Below, in pieces: positions 1-9,374 of a DNA stretch of 64,000 bases. The notes beneath the pieces are model-generated. The model ran no database searches. It saw only the letters and a program-made list of their open reading frames with translations, and had not been told where the DNA came from. Source of the stretch: Waterburya sp050330335 (GTDB lineage Bacteria > Cyanobacteriota > Cyanobacteriia > Cyanobacteriales > Xenococcaceae); assembly GCA_050330335.1 (NCBI GenBank), contig JBHJNX010000036.1, forward strand, positions 1 to 64,000, written 5' to 3'. Position 1 is the first letter of the stretch, and each line of letters begins with the position of its first letter. Both the position numbers and the translations under genes were made by a program.

Positions 1-143
1 CAACTGATTCTACAATTTCTATTTTCAGTTTTCCTGTCACTTTTGTTGCCTTTCTTTGTTCCTAAATTCAAGCGATCACTTTGTTATATTTATAGCATAT
101 TTAAAGTGATTTGATATTAGCAAGATACCATACTTGGTCTATT

Positions 144-345
144 ATGAAAAGCAAGCAATATAGGCGAGGTGGCCACAGTGTTACATTAATTTATGCTCAC
201 TTGGTCTTCGTAACTAAATACAGAAAAAAAGTTTTTACTGCCGAACATCTTGAATATCTTAAAGATGTTTGCCGAGTTGTAGCTACTAAAATGGACTTTA
301 GAATTGTTCGTCTTAATGGAGAAAATAAATTTACTTGGTGGGCAT
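144..345 (+). pseudogene. IS200/IS605-type transposase TnpA, 5' fragment
   Basis: The frame from the ATG at 144 gives about 60 residues that look like the N-terminus of a Y1/HUH transposase of the IS200 family, including YAHLVFVTKYRKKVFT and a KMDFRIVRLNGE segment. In intact members NGE is followed by the metal-binding HVHLL motif and later by the catalytic tyrosine. Here similarity stops after NGE near position 325-345, and the rest of the frame is antisense to the 3' end of ligA. The HUH motif and catalytic tyrosine are therefore missing and no active transposase can be made. The gene appears truncated by a deletion that joined it to the ligA 3' flank. Family assignment is from recognised motifs; the deletion is inferred. 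Confidence 0.75.
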
Positions 346-361
346 TGTCCGCCTTTTTTGA

Positions 362-2380
362 TCAGCCGATTAATGCTAATAACTGTGCTTCCGTTAGGGT
401 GGGAATACCAAGTTTTTCGGCTTTGGCTAATTTAGAACCCGCTTCTTCTCCGACTACTAAGTAATTGGTTTTGTTACTAACCGAACCTGTAACTTTGCCT
501 CCCGATCGCTCGATAAGTTCTTTAGCAGTCTGACGTTTGAGGGTTGGGAGGGTTCCCGTAATTACGAAAGTCTGGCCCGTAAGTCGCTCATTTTTAGCAG
601 AAACCCCCGACTGAGAAAATTGTAACCCTGCTCTTTGCAGACTGGCAATTAAAGCCTGATTTTCAGGGATTCTCAGCCATTCAAATACAGATTGAGCAAT
701 TTCTTCACCGATGCCATAAACTGCTTCTAAGGATTCCAAGGAGGCTTGAGATAATTCTTCAATAGTGGCAAAATTCTCTGCCAGTAACTTGGCATTGACG
801 CTACCTACATAACGAATACCCAAACCATATAACACCCTGTCATAAGGGCGACGTTGGGAAGCAGCGATCGCAGTTACTAAATTCTCAGCAGATTTACTTC
901 CCATTCTCTCTAAACTGGCAATTTGTTCGACGGTTAAAGAATAGAGATCGGCAATGGAGTTAACTAACTTATGGTTAATTAATAAAATAGCAATTCTTTC
1001 TCCCAAACCGCGAATATCTAAAGCATCACGAGAACACCAATGGATAATACTACCCCTTAAAATAGCAGGACAGGAACTATTAACGCAGCGAGTTACTGCT
1101 TCTCCTACGGGACGTACTAAAGTAGAGTTACATTCGGGACAATGACTGGGCATTTGATAGGGAAGAGTCTGACGAGGACGTAATTGAGTCAGTACCCTAA
1201 CTACTTCGGGGATAATTTCCCCTGCTTTACGCACGATTACCGTATCACCGACGCGAATATCTAACTCAGCAAGGCGATCGCTGTTATGTAAAGTTGCTCT
1301 CTGTACAGTCGTTCCCGCTAACTGTACCGGTTCCATTACTGCCATCGGAGTAACTGCTCCCGTTCGACCTACATTGACGATAATATCTTTAACTACAGTA
1401 GGCAATTCTTCAGCCGGATACTTAAGAGCGATCGCCCAACGAGGGAATTTTTGGGTAAATCCTAACTGTTGTTGTAGCTGGTAACTGTTGACTTTAACTA
1501 CTACTCCGTCCGTCATGTAAGGTAAATCTTTTCTTTTACTATCCCAAGCCTCAAAATAAGCTTCTACTTCTGTTAGAGACCGACATAGCTGACGATAAGG
1601 GTTGACCAAAAATCCCATTTGCGAGAGTAATTCTAAAGATTCCCATTGAGTGTTTAATCCCTCTTGCTTTATAAGGGGGGTGGTGTGAAGGGTGTAGGCA
1701 AAAAAGTTTAACCTGCGCTGATCTACAACTTTAGGATCTAACTGACGTAAAGTACCAGCCGTCGCATTGCGAGGGTTGGCAAATAAAGCTTCTCCTAATG
1801 CTTGTCTTTCTTGGTTGATGCTAGCAAACACATCTAAAGGTAAAAACGCTTCTCCCCTAACTTCTACTACTGGAGGAGGATTATCTAAATTTAACTTCAG
1901 AGGAATAGTGCGAATGGTGCGGATATTTTGGGTAATTTCTTCTCCCGTAACTCCATCTCCCCTTGTCGCACCCCTGACTAAAATACCATTTTCATAAGTA
2001 AGAGCGATCGCGCTACCGTCGATTTTCAACTCGCACACATAAGCTAAATCTGAAATATCTTCTGCTAAATATTTCGGTAATCTAGTTCCCCATTTTATCA
2101 ATTCTTGTGAATTAAAAGCATTTTCTAAACTATATAGGGGAATATTATGCCTAACCGAAGCAAACTGAGACGCTGGTTTATCCCCTACCCGTTGAGTCGG
2201 ACTATCGGGGGCAATTAATTCGGGATATTGAGTTTCCCAATCTTGCAGTTGACGATACAGGCGATCGTATACACTATCCTCCATAATCGGAGCATCTAAC
2301 ACATAATAAGCATAGGCCGCCTTATTTAACTGCCGTCTGAGTTGTACGACTTGCTGCGCGATCTCTGGTGTTGCTGTCAT
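362..2380 (-). CDS. ligA: NAD-dependent DNA ligase LigA
   Basis: Essential bacterial DNA ligase, which seals nicks using NAD+. The 672-residue product has the usual length. The order seen is an N-terminal Ia domain, the adenylation domain with KIDG (AMP-accepting Lys about residue 119), an OB-fold region, a four-cysteine zinc finger (CPEC then CVNSSC), helix-hairpin-helix repeats, and a C-terminal BRCT domain around TGQTFVITGTLPTLKR. The start MTATPEIAQQVVQLRRQLN fits the family. The 3' end abuts the broken IS200 fragment, but the BRCT domain looks complete and ends naturally. The divergent cobM starts 84 bp upstream. Confidence 0.97.
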   Translation of the reverse strand: MTATPEIAQQVVQLRRQLNKAAYAYYVLDAPIMEDSVYDRLYRQLQDWETQYPELIAPDSPTQRVGDKPASQFASVRHNIPLYSLENAFNSQELIKWGTRLPKYLAEDISDLAYVCELKIDGSAIALTYENGILVRGATRGDGVTGEEITQNIRTIRTIPLKLNLDNPPPVVEVRGEAFLPLDVFASINQERQALGEALFANPRNATAGTLRQLDPKVVDQRRLNFFAYTLHTTPLIKQEGLNTQWESLELLSQMGFLVNPYRQLCRSLTEVEAYFEAWDSKRKDLPYMTDGVVVKVNSYQLQQQLGFTQKFPRWAIALKYPAEELPTVVKDIIVNVGRTGAVTPMAVMEPVQLAGTTVQRATLHNSDRLAELDIRVGDTVIVRKAGEIIPEVVRVLTQLRPRQTLPYQMPSHCPECNSTLVRPVGEAVTRCVNSSCPAILRGSIIHWCSRDALDIRGLGERIAILLINHKLVNSIADLYSLTVEQIASLERMGSKSAENLVTAIAASQRRPYDRVLYGLGIRYVGSVNAKLLAENFATIEELSQASLESLEAVYGIGEEIAQSVFEWLRIPENQALIASLQRAGLQFSQSGVSAKNERLTGQTFVITGTLPTLKRQTAKELIERSGGKVTGSVSNKTNYLVVGEEAGSKLAKAEKLGIPTLTEAQLLALIG

Positions 2381-2464
2381 ATCATTTCATTGATCATTTA
2401 ACAGTTATCATTTATTAATATTTGTAATAAACTAAAATTCGATTTTAGACTAACTAGAAACTAA

Positions 2465-3298
2465 ATGAATTCTCCCAAGACTCCTCTCAAACCTGCTGTA
2501 TATATTATTGGTGCGGGGCCTGGAGATCCAGAATTATTAACCATTAAAGCCCAGAAAATTCTCAGTCAGGCAGATGTCATTTTATATGCCGATTCTTTAG
2601 TACCCAAACAGATCTTACAAAATGCCCGTCCCGATGCTGAATTAATTCCTACTAGCAATAAAACCTTAGAAGAAATTATTCCCCTAGCGATCGCCAAAGT
2701 GCGATCGCGTCAAGTTGTAGTACGTCTACATTCTGGAGATTTAACTTTATATAGTGCTATCAGCGAACAAATACAAAAATTTCGTGAGGCAGGTATTCCT
2801 TTTGAATTGATTCCAGGTATTGGTGCTTTTCAGGCGGCGGCAGCAAAATTATCTACAGAATTAACCATTCCAGAGTTAGTCCAGACGATTATTTTAACCA
2901 GAATTAGCGGCAAAGCTTCTGCCGTACCAGAAACCGAAGAATTAGCTTCTCTAGCGGCTCATAAAGCTAGTTTATGCCTGTATTTAGCAGCCCGTCATGT
3001 TGATAAAGCCCAAAAAAAATTATTGCAGCATTATCCAGCCGATACCCCAGTTGCAGTTTGTTTTCGGGTTGGTTGGGAAGACGAACAAATGTGGCTAGTA
3101 CCACTGTCTCAAATGGCGACCGTCACCCACGAGCATAAATTAATTAGAACTACTTTATATTTGATCAGTCCAGCCTTAACAGAAGTAGTTAATACTCGCT
3201 CCCGTCTCTACCATCGAGAACATTCCCATTTATTTAGACCTAGTACAGCACCCAAGGCAAAAACATTTAATTATTCATCCGAACCTGAGATTATTTAA
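2465..3298 (+). CDS. cobM: Precorrin-4 C11-methyltransferase
   Basis: SAM-dependent tetrapyrrole methyltransferase that methylates C11 of precorrin-4 (or the cobalt form, CbiF activity) in corrin-ring synthesis for cobalamin or pseudocobalamin. It starts with the family's GAGPGDPELLT SAM-binding loop at residues 16-26, followed by ADVILYADSLVP and a VVRLHSGDLTLY segment, both typical of CobM/CbiF. At 277 residues it is of normal length. It is divergent from ligA. Its last 8 bp overlap the end of the convergent aldehyde dehydrogenase gene. No cobalamin riboswitch was recognised in the 84-bp upstream spacer. Confidence 0.93.
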   Translation: MNSPKTPLKPAVYIIGAGPGDPELLTIKAQKILSQADVILYADSLVPKQILQNARPDAELIPTSNKTLEEIIPLAIAKVRSRQVVVRLHSGDLTLYSAISEQIQKFREAGIPFELIPGIGAFQAAAAKLSTELTIPELVQTIILTRISGKASAVPETEELASLAAHKASLCLYLAARHVDKAQKKLLQHYPADTPVAVCFRVGWEDEQMWLVPLSQMATVTHEHKLIRTTLYLISPALTEVVNTRSRLYHREHSHLFRPSTAPKAKTFNYSSEPEII

Positions 3299-4658
3299 TC
3301 CAAACAGTTTTGATATTGACGAATTCTTGAATACCTTGGACACTTAATTCTCTGCCAAAACCAGAACGTTTGATACCACCAAAAGGAAGACGGGGGTCAG
3401 ATTTAACCAGACCATTGATGAATACTGCACCTGCTTCAAGTTCAGCAATCAGGCGATCTCGTTCTTTCGGGTTATTAGTCCAGGCACTAGCCCCCAAACC
3501 AAAGGGAATATTATTAGCTAGAGCGATCGCTTCGTCGAGATTTTTGACTCGAAACAGCATGGCAACTGGGCCAAAAAATTCTTCTTTCGCGACGGTAGAA
3601 TCAACAGAGATGTCAGTTAAGATCGTAGGGGGATAAAAGTTCCCCGAATCTTTATCGAGTGGTTTACCTCCAATTAACACTCTTGCCCCCTTTTGTACTG
3701 CCTGGGTAACTTGTTGGTCTAGCTCGGTCAAAATCGATTTGGTAGCTAGAGGTCCGATGTCCGTATCTTCTTGCAGGGGGTCGCCAACTTTTAAGGCTTT
3801 AAATTCAGCAACTAACTGTCGTTCAAACTCCGAAGCGATCGCTTCAGCAACAATAAAACGTTTAGCAGCAATACAAGATTGTCCGTTATTCAACATCCTG
3901 GCTTTGACTCCACTAGTCACTGCTTCAGAGAGGTCGGCACTTTCTAGAACGATAAACGGATCGCTACCACCCAATTCTAAAACAACTTTTTTAATCTGTT
4001 GTCCTGCTGCTGCCGCGAGAGATGCCCCCGCAGGTTCGCTACCAGTAAGGGTAGCAGCTTTAACACGGTCATCTTCAATTACCGCTTTAACTTTTGATGC
4101 GCCAATTAAGAGAGTTTGAAATACCCCATCGGGAAACCCTGCCTGTTGGAAGATCGATTCAATTGCCAAGGCACACTGAGGTACATTAGAAGCGTGTTTG
4201 AGAATCCCCACATTACCCGCCATTAATGCAGGTGCAGCAAAGCGAAATACCTGCCAGAAAGGAAAATTCCAAGGCATTACCGCCAAAATCACCCCTAAAG
4301 GCTGATAAGTGACAAAACTTTTACTGGCATCGCTGACAATTTCGACATCAGCTAAAAATTCAACTGCTTTTTTACTATAGAAACGACAGACTAAAGCACA
4401 TTTTTCCACTTCAGCAATCGCACTTTTAATTGGCTTGCCCATTTCTTCGGTCATGATTCGGGCAAATTTTAGTTTGTCTTGCTCTAAAATATCTGCGGCC
4501 CGATTTAACCACTGACTGCGCTGTGTCATTATCGTCTGACGGTAACTTTCAAAAGCAGAACTTGCTAGAGATAACTTAGCTTCTAATTCCTCATCAGTTA
4601 AGGGGTTAAAAGTCTTTACCTTTTTCCCCGTAGCAGGATTAATTGTTGCGATCGCCAT
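3291..4658 (-). CDS. gabD: NAD(P)-dependent succinate-semialdehyde dehydrogenase
   Basis: Aldehyde dehydrogenase superfamily member that oxidises succinic semialdehyde to succinate. In cyanobacteria this enzyme takes part in the GABA/2-oxoglutarate-decarboxylase bypass that closes the TCA cycle. The catalytic cysteine lies in NNGQSCIAAKRF and the general-base glutamate in VLELGGSDPF; the PWNFPFWQVFRFAAPA segment is typical of cyanobacterial homologues. The frame extends upstream to a GTG at 4673, but the ATG at 4658 (MAIATINPATGKK) matches the family start and gives 455 residues. The gene is convergent with cobM and shares 8 bp with it. Substrate specificity is assigned by family resemblance. 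Confidence 0.88.
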   Translation of the reverse strand: MAIATINPATGKKVKTFNPLTDEELEAKLSLASSAFESYRQTIMTQRSQWLNRAADILEQDKLKFARIMTEEMGKPIKSAIAEVEKCALVCRFYSKKAVEFLADVEIVSDASKSFVTYQPLGVILAVMPWNFPFWQVFRFAAPALMAGNVGILKHASNVPQCALAIESIFQQAGFPDGVFQTLLIGASKVKAVIEDDRVKAATLTGSEPAGASLAAAAGQQIKKVVLELGGSDPFIVLESADLSEAVTSGVKARMLNNGQSCIAAKRFIVAEAIASEFERQLVAEFKALKVGDPLQEDTDIGPLATKSILTELDQQVTQAVQKGARVLIGGKPLDKDSGNFYPPTILTDISVDSTVAKEEFFGPVAMLFRVKNLDEAIALANNIPFGLGASAWTNNPKERDRLIAELEAGAVFINGLVKSDPRLPFGGIKRSGFGRELSVQGIQEFVNIKTVWIK

Positions 4659-4802
4659 AGCTTTGACCTTCACTCGCTCTATAAATAACTCAAGGGTTAG
4701 AGAATCAACTCCAATTCCCAGATACTTATTTCTAGACTAACGAAAAATCTCCTTTATTCTCGGTATTTTTCTAAAAAATGAATTAATCTACTTATTACAT
4801 AA

Positions 4803-5999
4803 TTAGGCAATACTACCTCGTTTGCGGGCTTCTTTGTAAGAGGTGCCAACATTTCTCAAACCAGTTTTAATTAATTGTTGTTCTAAAAGAGTAAAAAAAC
4901 GAGTGCGATCGCTGCCTCTCACTACTGCTTGATTATGTGCTTCAGCTAGAGCGACAGGGTAGCCATAACCTTTGTGTACCTGTGCCAACATGATACCCAG
5001 AGATTGATTTAATAATGCTGTATCTTCTACTACCCAAGCGGGTATTTCTACACGGGCAACTTCAGTACCTACATTGACATAACAAAAATAAATTTTTTGC
5101 ATTTCTTCATAGAGGTCTAAAATTTTTAAATTACTGCGATATAGAGGACTTCTCTGTCCTGGTTGTAGTTGGGCAGCCCAAAAAGTTGAATCCCTTAGAG
5201 TATCTATTGTCTGACAGGGATATTTATCAGTTAAATCTCCACAGTGAACCACACAGTTGGGATGTTCGTACTGACAGGTATGCAAGCGTAAAAAATTCAA
5301 ACCTTCAATACTGCGAGAGGCACTGATGTAACCCATTAACGGAATTTTAGTAGTCCTCAACCGTTCCCAAGCAGCTAAAATTGGCAGTAAAATCGCATCC
5401 CGCGCTTCTAGGGGTAGTCCATCTAAAAACCAGTAAATCAAAGAGCCATCTACCATCGCCAAATTAGGCACATCTTGATGACCTCCAGGGGGCAATACCC
5501 AATTACAAGCCATTTCTGCTAACATTTCTGCTTCAGAAACTCCGCGACGATAACCCATCCATTCTTCCAAACGAATCCCCCACTGTCGGGATACCTGAAG
5601 ATCTTCTGTTTTATAAAAAACTTCGGGAATACTATCTAATAAAGGATGCAAGCTCTGTCCATAGTGAAGCATGATCTGACCTACATTTATTAGATAACAG
5701 TAGGCTATTTCATGATGAGAAGGTGAAATTTGCGAGCCATCAGTAGCAAACACACTATGACTGTAAGGGGGGGCAGGGATATCAATAGGACAATTTAAGT
5801 CTTCTATGGGAGTCGCCGAGGCAAACACAAAGCGATCGCGCCATTGGGCTTGAATTTCAATTAACTCAGCTTGTCTGTTGCTAGCTTGTTGTTGCAATTC
5901 CCGTGCCAATTCCAATCTTTTTTGAGAGGCGATCGCACAGTCGTGCATATGTTGGCTGATACCGGGAATTTGTCCTGCTAATTTCGCTAAGTCTAACAT
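4803..5999 (-). CDS. NurA domain-containing nuclease-like protein
   Basis: A 398-residue protein recognisable as a NurA-domain protein. The signature FATDGSQI (Asp about residue 87) is the first acidic metal-binding motif, and a second acidic segment NLAMVDGSLIYWFLDG lies mid-protein. In archaea NurA is a 5'-3' nuclease that works with the HerA helicase in DNA end resection; cyanobacterial NurA-like proteins are widespread but little studied. No HerA-like gene lies nearby, so the partner is unknown. The start MLDLAKLAGQIPGIS is plausible. The hairpin repeat array lies immediately upstream of it. Confidence 0.8.
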   Translation of the reverse strand: MLDLAKLAGQIPGISQHMHDCAIASQKRLELARELQQQASNRQAELIEIQAQWRDRFVFASATPIEDLNCPIDIPAPPYSHSVFATDGSQISPSHHEIAYCYLINVGQIMLHYGQSLHPLLDSIPEVFYKTEDLQVSRQWGIRLEEWMGYRRGVSEAEMLAEMACNWVLPPGGHQDVPNLAMVDGSLIYWFLDGLPLEARDAILLPILAAWERLRTTKIPLMGYISASRSIEGLNFLRLHTCQYEHPNCVVHCGDLTDKYPCQTIDTLRDSTFWAAQLQPGQRSPLYRSNLKILDLYEEMQKIYFCYVNVGTEVARVEIPAWVVEDTALLNQSLGIMLAQVHKGYGYPVALAEAHNQAVVRGSDRTRFFTLLEQQLIKTGLRNVGTSYKEARKRGSIA

Positions 6000-6031
6000 T
6001 CAAGTTATGAGGTAGATCGAATTTTGACGAA

Positions 6032-6239
6032 GTGGGAGGAAGCCCTGGCTTTTCAAGCCAGGGTCTCTTCCACGAAGTCAGAGGAAGCTCCGTCGTTTTA
6101 CGGCGGAGTCTCTCTGACCAACGGTCACCCGCAAGCCCCGTCTTTTCAAGACGGGGAACGGGTGACACTCTGACGGTATTCGCTTCGCTTTTTTAATCTT
6201 GGCGCGATCAGGCGAAACCTGGCACTGCGCGATCGCGCC
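6032..6239. repeat. Tandem array of two-tier hairpins
   Basis: Three consecutive inverted repeats with a period of about 45 bp share one architecture: an outer stem, a small asymmetric interior loop, an inner 8-10 bp stem and a TTTC or TTTT loop. Unit 1 (6032-6073) has outer GTGG/CCAC and inner GCCCTGGCTT. Unit 2 (6077-6118) has outer GTCAGAG/CTCTGAC. Unit 3 (6124-6166) has outer GTCACCCG/CGGGTGAC and inner CCCCGTCTT/AAGACGGGG. A fourth palindrome pairs GGCGCGATC (6201) with GATCGCGCC (6231). Stem sequences differ between units while pairing is kept, which is covariation. It resembles REP or transposon-end palindromes. A bidirectional terminator role between cysE and the NurA gene is unlikely because both run the same way. 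Confidence 0.85.
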
Positions 6240-6244
6240 CTTAC

Positions 6245-7012
6245 CTAAAATTCGTTTTCGCCTAAAAACTCTTGGATTGCTTTATCTTGCAACAAACAGC
6301 AATCGTTAATTTGTTTGCCGGACTCTGGGGTTTGAGATTCCGATAATACTGCTGCTACTAATGAGTTGTTGTGAGAATGAGATTGTCTCAGTTGTTGCAC
6401 TTCTTGTTCTAAAGACTCAATACGGTCTACTAAAGTGCGAATAACTGCCGCTTCTGAATCTGGCAAATTACCGTGTTCTAAGGGGTTTACTTTAACTCCC
6501 GAACGATATACGACTCTACCTGGAACGCCTACTACGGTGCAGTTAGAGGGAACATCTCGCAGCACTACTGAACCCGCACCGATGCGGACGTTGTTGCCGA
6601 TTTGAATATTGCCTAAAACTTTAGCACCACCACCGATAACCACATTTTCTCCCAGTGTGGGGTGACGCTTGCCCGTTTCTTTCCCTGTACCCCCCAAAGT
6701 CACTCCCTGATAAATCAGAGAATAATCTCCGACGACGGCTGTTTCCCCAATCACTACTCCCATGCCGTGATCGATAAATACTCCTTTGCCAATTTGCGCC
6801 CCTGGGTGGATTTCAATACCAGTTAAAAAGCGAGACAGATGAGAGATAAATCGCGGTACAAAAGGTATGCCAACTCGATAAAGCCAGTGAGCAATACGAT
6901 GGCAAAACAGTGCCTGTAGACCAGGGTAACAAACCAAAACCTCTAGCCAATTGCGCGCGGCAGGGTCGCGGTCAAAGATGATGCGAAAGTCAGCAATTAG
7001 TGAAGATAGCAA
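6245..7012 (-). CDS. cysE: Serine O-acetyltransferase
   Basis: Acetylates L-serine with acetyl-CoA to O-acetylserine, the precursor of cysteine. The N-terminal helical part (DFRIIFDRDPAARNWLEV) is followed by a left-handed beta-helix of hexapeptide repeats, with the catalytic His-Asp region IDHGMGVVIGETA and the loop GGTGKETGKRHPT. The 255-residue length includes a C-terminal extension of about 60 residues with a short coiled-coil segment, as in other cyanobacterial homologues. The start is a TTG at 7012 preceded by AAGGAT at a good distance; no nearby ATG gives the conserved N-terminus. Confidence 0.95.
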   Translation of the reverse strand: MLSSLIADFRIIFDRDPAARNWLEVLVCYPGLQALFCHRIAHWLYRVGIPFVPRFISHLSRFLTGIEIHPGAQIGKGVFIDHGMGVVIGETAVVGDYSLIYQGVTLGGTGKETGKRHPTLGENVVIGGGAKVLGNIQIGNNVRIGAGSVVLRDVPSNCTVVGVPGRVVYRSGVKVNPLEHGNLPDSEAAVIRTLVDRIESLEQEVQQLRQSHSHNNSLVAAVLSESQTPESGKQINDCCLLQDKAIQEFLGENEF

Positions 7013-7341
7013 TGGTTTTATCCTTGTTCAAAGCTGTAAGTAACGTAAACTATTTTATCGCTATATAGTCATTTATGCGATCGGTCTTGGGTGGTAAAAT
7101 CCGATCTAGAATTCTCAGACGGCATTGAACCCATCTAAATATTATAATATCTTTGCTTGCAGTTCCTATCTTCGAGTATAATTTAATGCGAAAAGTAATC
7201 CCAACAGTTTTTGACAGAGGGATATAGGGCGTTGTAGTTCGTCCCACCAGAGTTGCTCCTGGTAAAGTTAAAAATGTTTAGTGTAAGATTTGACTACATT
7301 TTTAATAACTATATGGCTCTCGGATTTTTTTTAAAATTATG
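7013..7341. other. Intergenic spacer, no gene recognised
   Basis: This 329-bp AT-rich spacer lies upstream of cysE and downstream of thiO/thiG. It should contain the cysE promoter. A 65-codon open frame on the minus strand here has no recognisable protein features and I do not regard it as a gene. No tRNA, riboswitch or strong terminator was seen. Confidence 0.5.
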
Positions 7342-9315
7342 TTAAGCAATTGTTCCAGTTAAAGGAGAACTAGCACTAGCATATTGCTGGACGGGAATTC
7401 GACCAGACAGATAAGCGAGTCTACCAGCTTGGGTAGCCAACCCCATTGCTTGAGCCATAGTGACGGGATTTTTAGCTAGAGCGATCGCACTATTAATTAA
7501 CAGTGCATCTGCACCTAATTCCATGGCACAAGCCGCTTCACTAGGAGTACCGATACCTGCATCTACAACCACAGGGATTTTGGCTTCTTCAATGATGATC
7601 GAGATATTAGCCGCATTATTAATTCCCTGTCCAGAACCGATAGGAGAACCCAAAGGCATAACCGTAGCACAGCCAACTTCTTCTAGTCTTTTAGCTAATA
7701 AAGGATCGGCGTTAATATAGGGTAAAACGGCAAAACCTTCTTTAACTAACTGTTCTGCTGCTTGCAGAGTACCAATAGGATCGGGCAATAAATATTTAAC
7801 ATCGGGAATAACTTCGAGTTTGACAAAATTGTTATCTTCTTGTCCTAATAATTTAGCCATTTCCCTACCCAAACGCGCTACCCGAATGGCTTCTTCGGCT
7901 GTCTGACAACCGGCAGTATTAGGTAACATCCAAATTTTATCCCAAGCGATCGCTTTAGCCAATCCCTCGTGTCCAGGAGCGTTAGTTTGTACCCTTCTCA
8001 CAGCGACAGTAACAATTTTACAGCCACTTGCGAATATACTTTGCTGCATGACTTCAATACTGGGATATTTGCCTGTACCTGTCATCAATCTAGAGTTAAA
8101 AGTACGTCCAGCAATGATTAATTGATCTCCGTCATCAGCAGATACGGATAAAGTAGTTAAATTTTGTTCTTCGATTTGCAAAGATAATTTATTACCGTTG
8201 TTACCGTTATTCATAGAAATCACATCGTTTTTGTGAGAGGAAGTAGCAAAGCGGCGATCGCTGAAATGAGCTAAAATCGGATTTGCTTTGTCTTCGAGAA
8301 TTAAATCTGCTAAAAGAGTGGCAGTAACTGGGGCGAGTAAAATGCCATTGCGATAGTGTCCTGTCGCCAAGAATAAGTTATCACCAGCAATACTCCGTCC
8401 GAGTATGGGTAATTCGTCAGGAGTACCTGGGCGAAAACCCCACCAAAATTCTTCAATTTCCCAATCAGCTACAACAGGATATAAGTTTATCGCATTATTT
8501 AAAAGGGTTTGAATACCTTGGGGGGTGTTATAGGGAGTCCAGGATACTTCTTCTACTGTAGCTCCTACAATTAAGCGTCCATCTTGTCGAGGTACGAGAT
8601 AGGTATTGTCTCCATATAAAATTCTCTGTAGGGGTTGAGACTGCGGCATTCTCAAACAGAGCATTTGTCCTTTTACGGGACGTACTGGTAGAGGCAGTAG
8701 CTTATTAGACCAAGAACCAGCCGCGAGGACATATTTATCTGCCTTTTGCTCTCCTTGAGAAGTGAGAACACTATCTACTTTACCTTGTTTTTGCTGTATG
8801 GCTCGAACGGTAACTCCCTCTTGGATTTCTACTCCTAAAATTTGCGCTCCCTGTACGAGCGATCGCATCAAGCAACGATTATCTACCTGTCCGTCTTCGG
8901 CATACCACCAACCACCCACAACTGAATCACTCAATCCTGACTGATAATATTTAATGGCAGTTTGATCCAACCAGATGGCATTATCCTTGGGCGTGATCGC
9001 CTTTGGTGCAGTGTAAACAGGAGCTAAAATACCGCAGGGGAAATAACCAGTATCGATACCAGTTAATGCTTCTAATTTCTGAGTCCATTCAGGATACAGC
9101 CAACGGGACTGAAGACACAAATCTAACATGGGAGAAGGGGCAAGTTTTTCCGCCATTGGTGCCAGCATTCCCGCAGCCGCTTGAGATGCCGCCTGTCCCA
9201 CATCTTCACTAATCACCGTAACTCGGACCTCAGTTTGACGGCGTTTTAACTCAATGGCGATCGCCAAGCCGATAACACCACCGCCAATAATTAAAATATC
9301 CCTTGCTGTTTTCAT
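7342..9315 (-). CDS. thiO/thiG: Bifunctional glycine oxidase ThiO / thiazole synthase ThiG
   Basis: A two-domain thiamine-biosynthesis enzyme. Residues 1 to about 370 are an FAD-dependent glycine oxidase (DILIIGGGVIGLAIAIEL dinucleotide loop, C-terminal GHYRNGILLAPVTA), which makes dehydroglycine. From about residue 395 to 657 is ThiG, a TIM-barrel thiazole synthase (FNSRLMTGTGKYPS, VKLEVIPDVKYLLPDP, VVDAGIGTPSEAACAMELG), which uses dehydroglycine, deoxyxylulose phosphate and ThiS thiocarboxylate. The fusion is known in cyanobacteria and channels an unstable intermediate. No ThiS gene or TPP riboswitch was seen next to it. A thiD gene, apparently damaged, lies about 22 kb away. Confidence 0.95.
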   Translation of the reverse strand: MKTARDILIIGGGVIGLAIAIELKRRQTEVRVTVISEDVGQAASQAAAGMLAPMAEKLAPSPMLDLCLQSRWLYPEWTQKLEALTGIDTGYFPCGILAPVYTAPKAITPKDNAIWLDQTAIKYYQSGLSDSVVGGWWYAEDGQVDNRCLMRSLVQGAQILGVEIQEGVTVRAIQQKQGKVDSVLTSQGEQKADKYVLAAGSWSNKLLPLPVRPVKGQMLCLRMPQSQPLQRILYGDNTYLVPRQDGRLIVGATVEEVSWTPYNTPQGIQTLLNNAINLYPVVADWEIEEFWWGFRPGTPDELPILGRSIAGDNLFLATGHYRNGILLAPVTATLLADLILEDKANPILAHFSDRRFATSSHKNDVISMNNGNNGNKLSLQIEEQNLTTLSVSADDGDQLIIAGRTFNSRLMTGTGKYPSIEVMQQSIFASGCKIVTVAVRRVQTNAPGHEGLAKAIAWDKIWMLPNTAGCQTAEEAIRVARLGREMAKLLGQEDNNFVKLEVIPDVKYLLPDPIGTLQAAEQLVKEGFAVLPYINADPLLAKRLEEVGCATVMPLGSPIGSGQGINNAANISIIIEEAKIPVVVDAGIGTPSEAACAMELGADALLINSAIALAKNPVTMAQAMGLATQAGRLAYLSGRIPVQQYASASSPLTGTIA

Positions 9316-9374
9316 CTCTCTAAACCTTAGTTCTTAGTTAAATTTAGAATTGCTACGGCTTTAATAAATTGTTT

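Noticed and set aside
1..40. A minus-strand frame starting at a GTG (position 40) and leaving the window, possibly the N-terminus of an IS630-like transposase or another small protein.
   Set aside because: Only 13 codons are visible (TGKLKIEIVESV after the start), too few to name or even confirm as coding.
7050..7247. A 65-codon minus-strand frame upstream of cysE.
   Set aside because: No ribosome-binding site, no recognisable domain and composition like the surrounding spacer.
9316..9374. Looked for structure in the short spacer between thiO/thiG and the DUF4079 gene, and for a TPP riboswitch.
   Set aside because: The spacer is 59 bp and AT-rich, without the conserved TPP aptamer segments.
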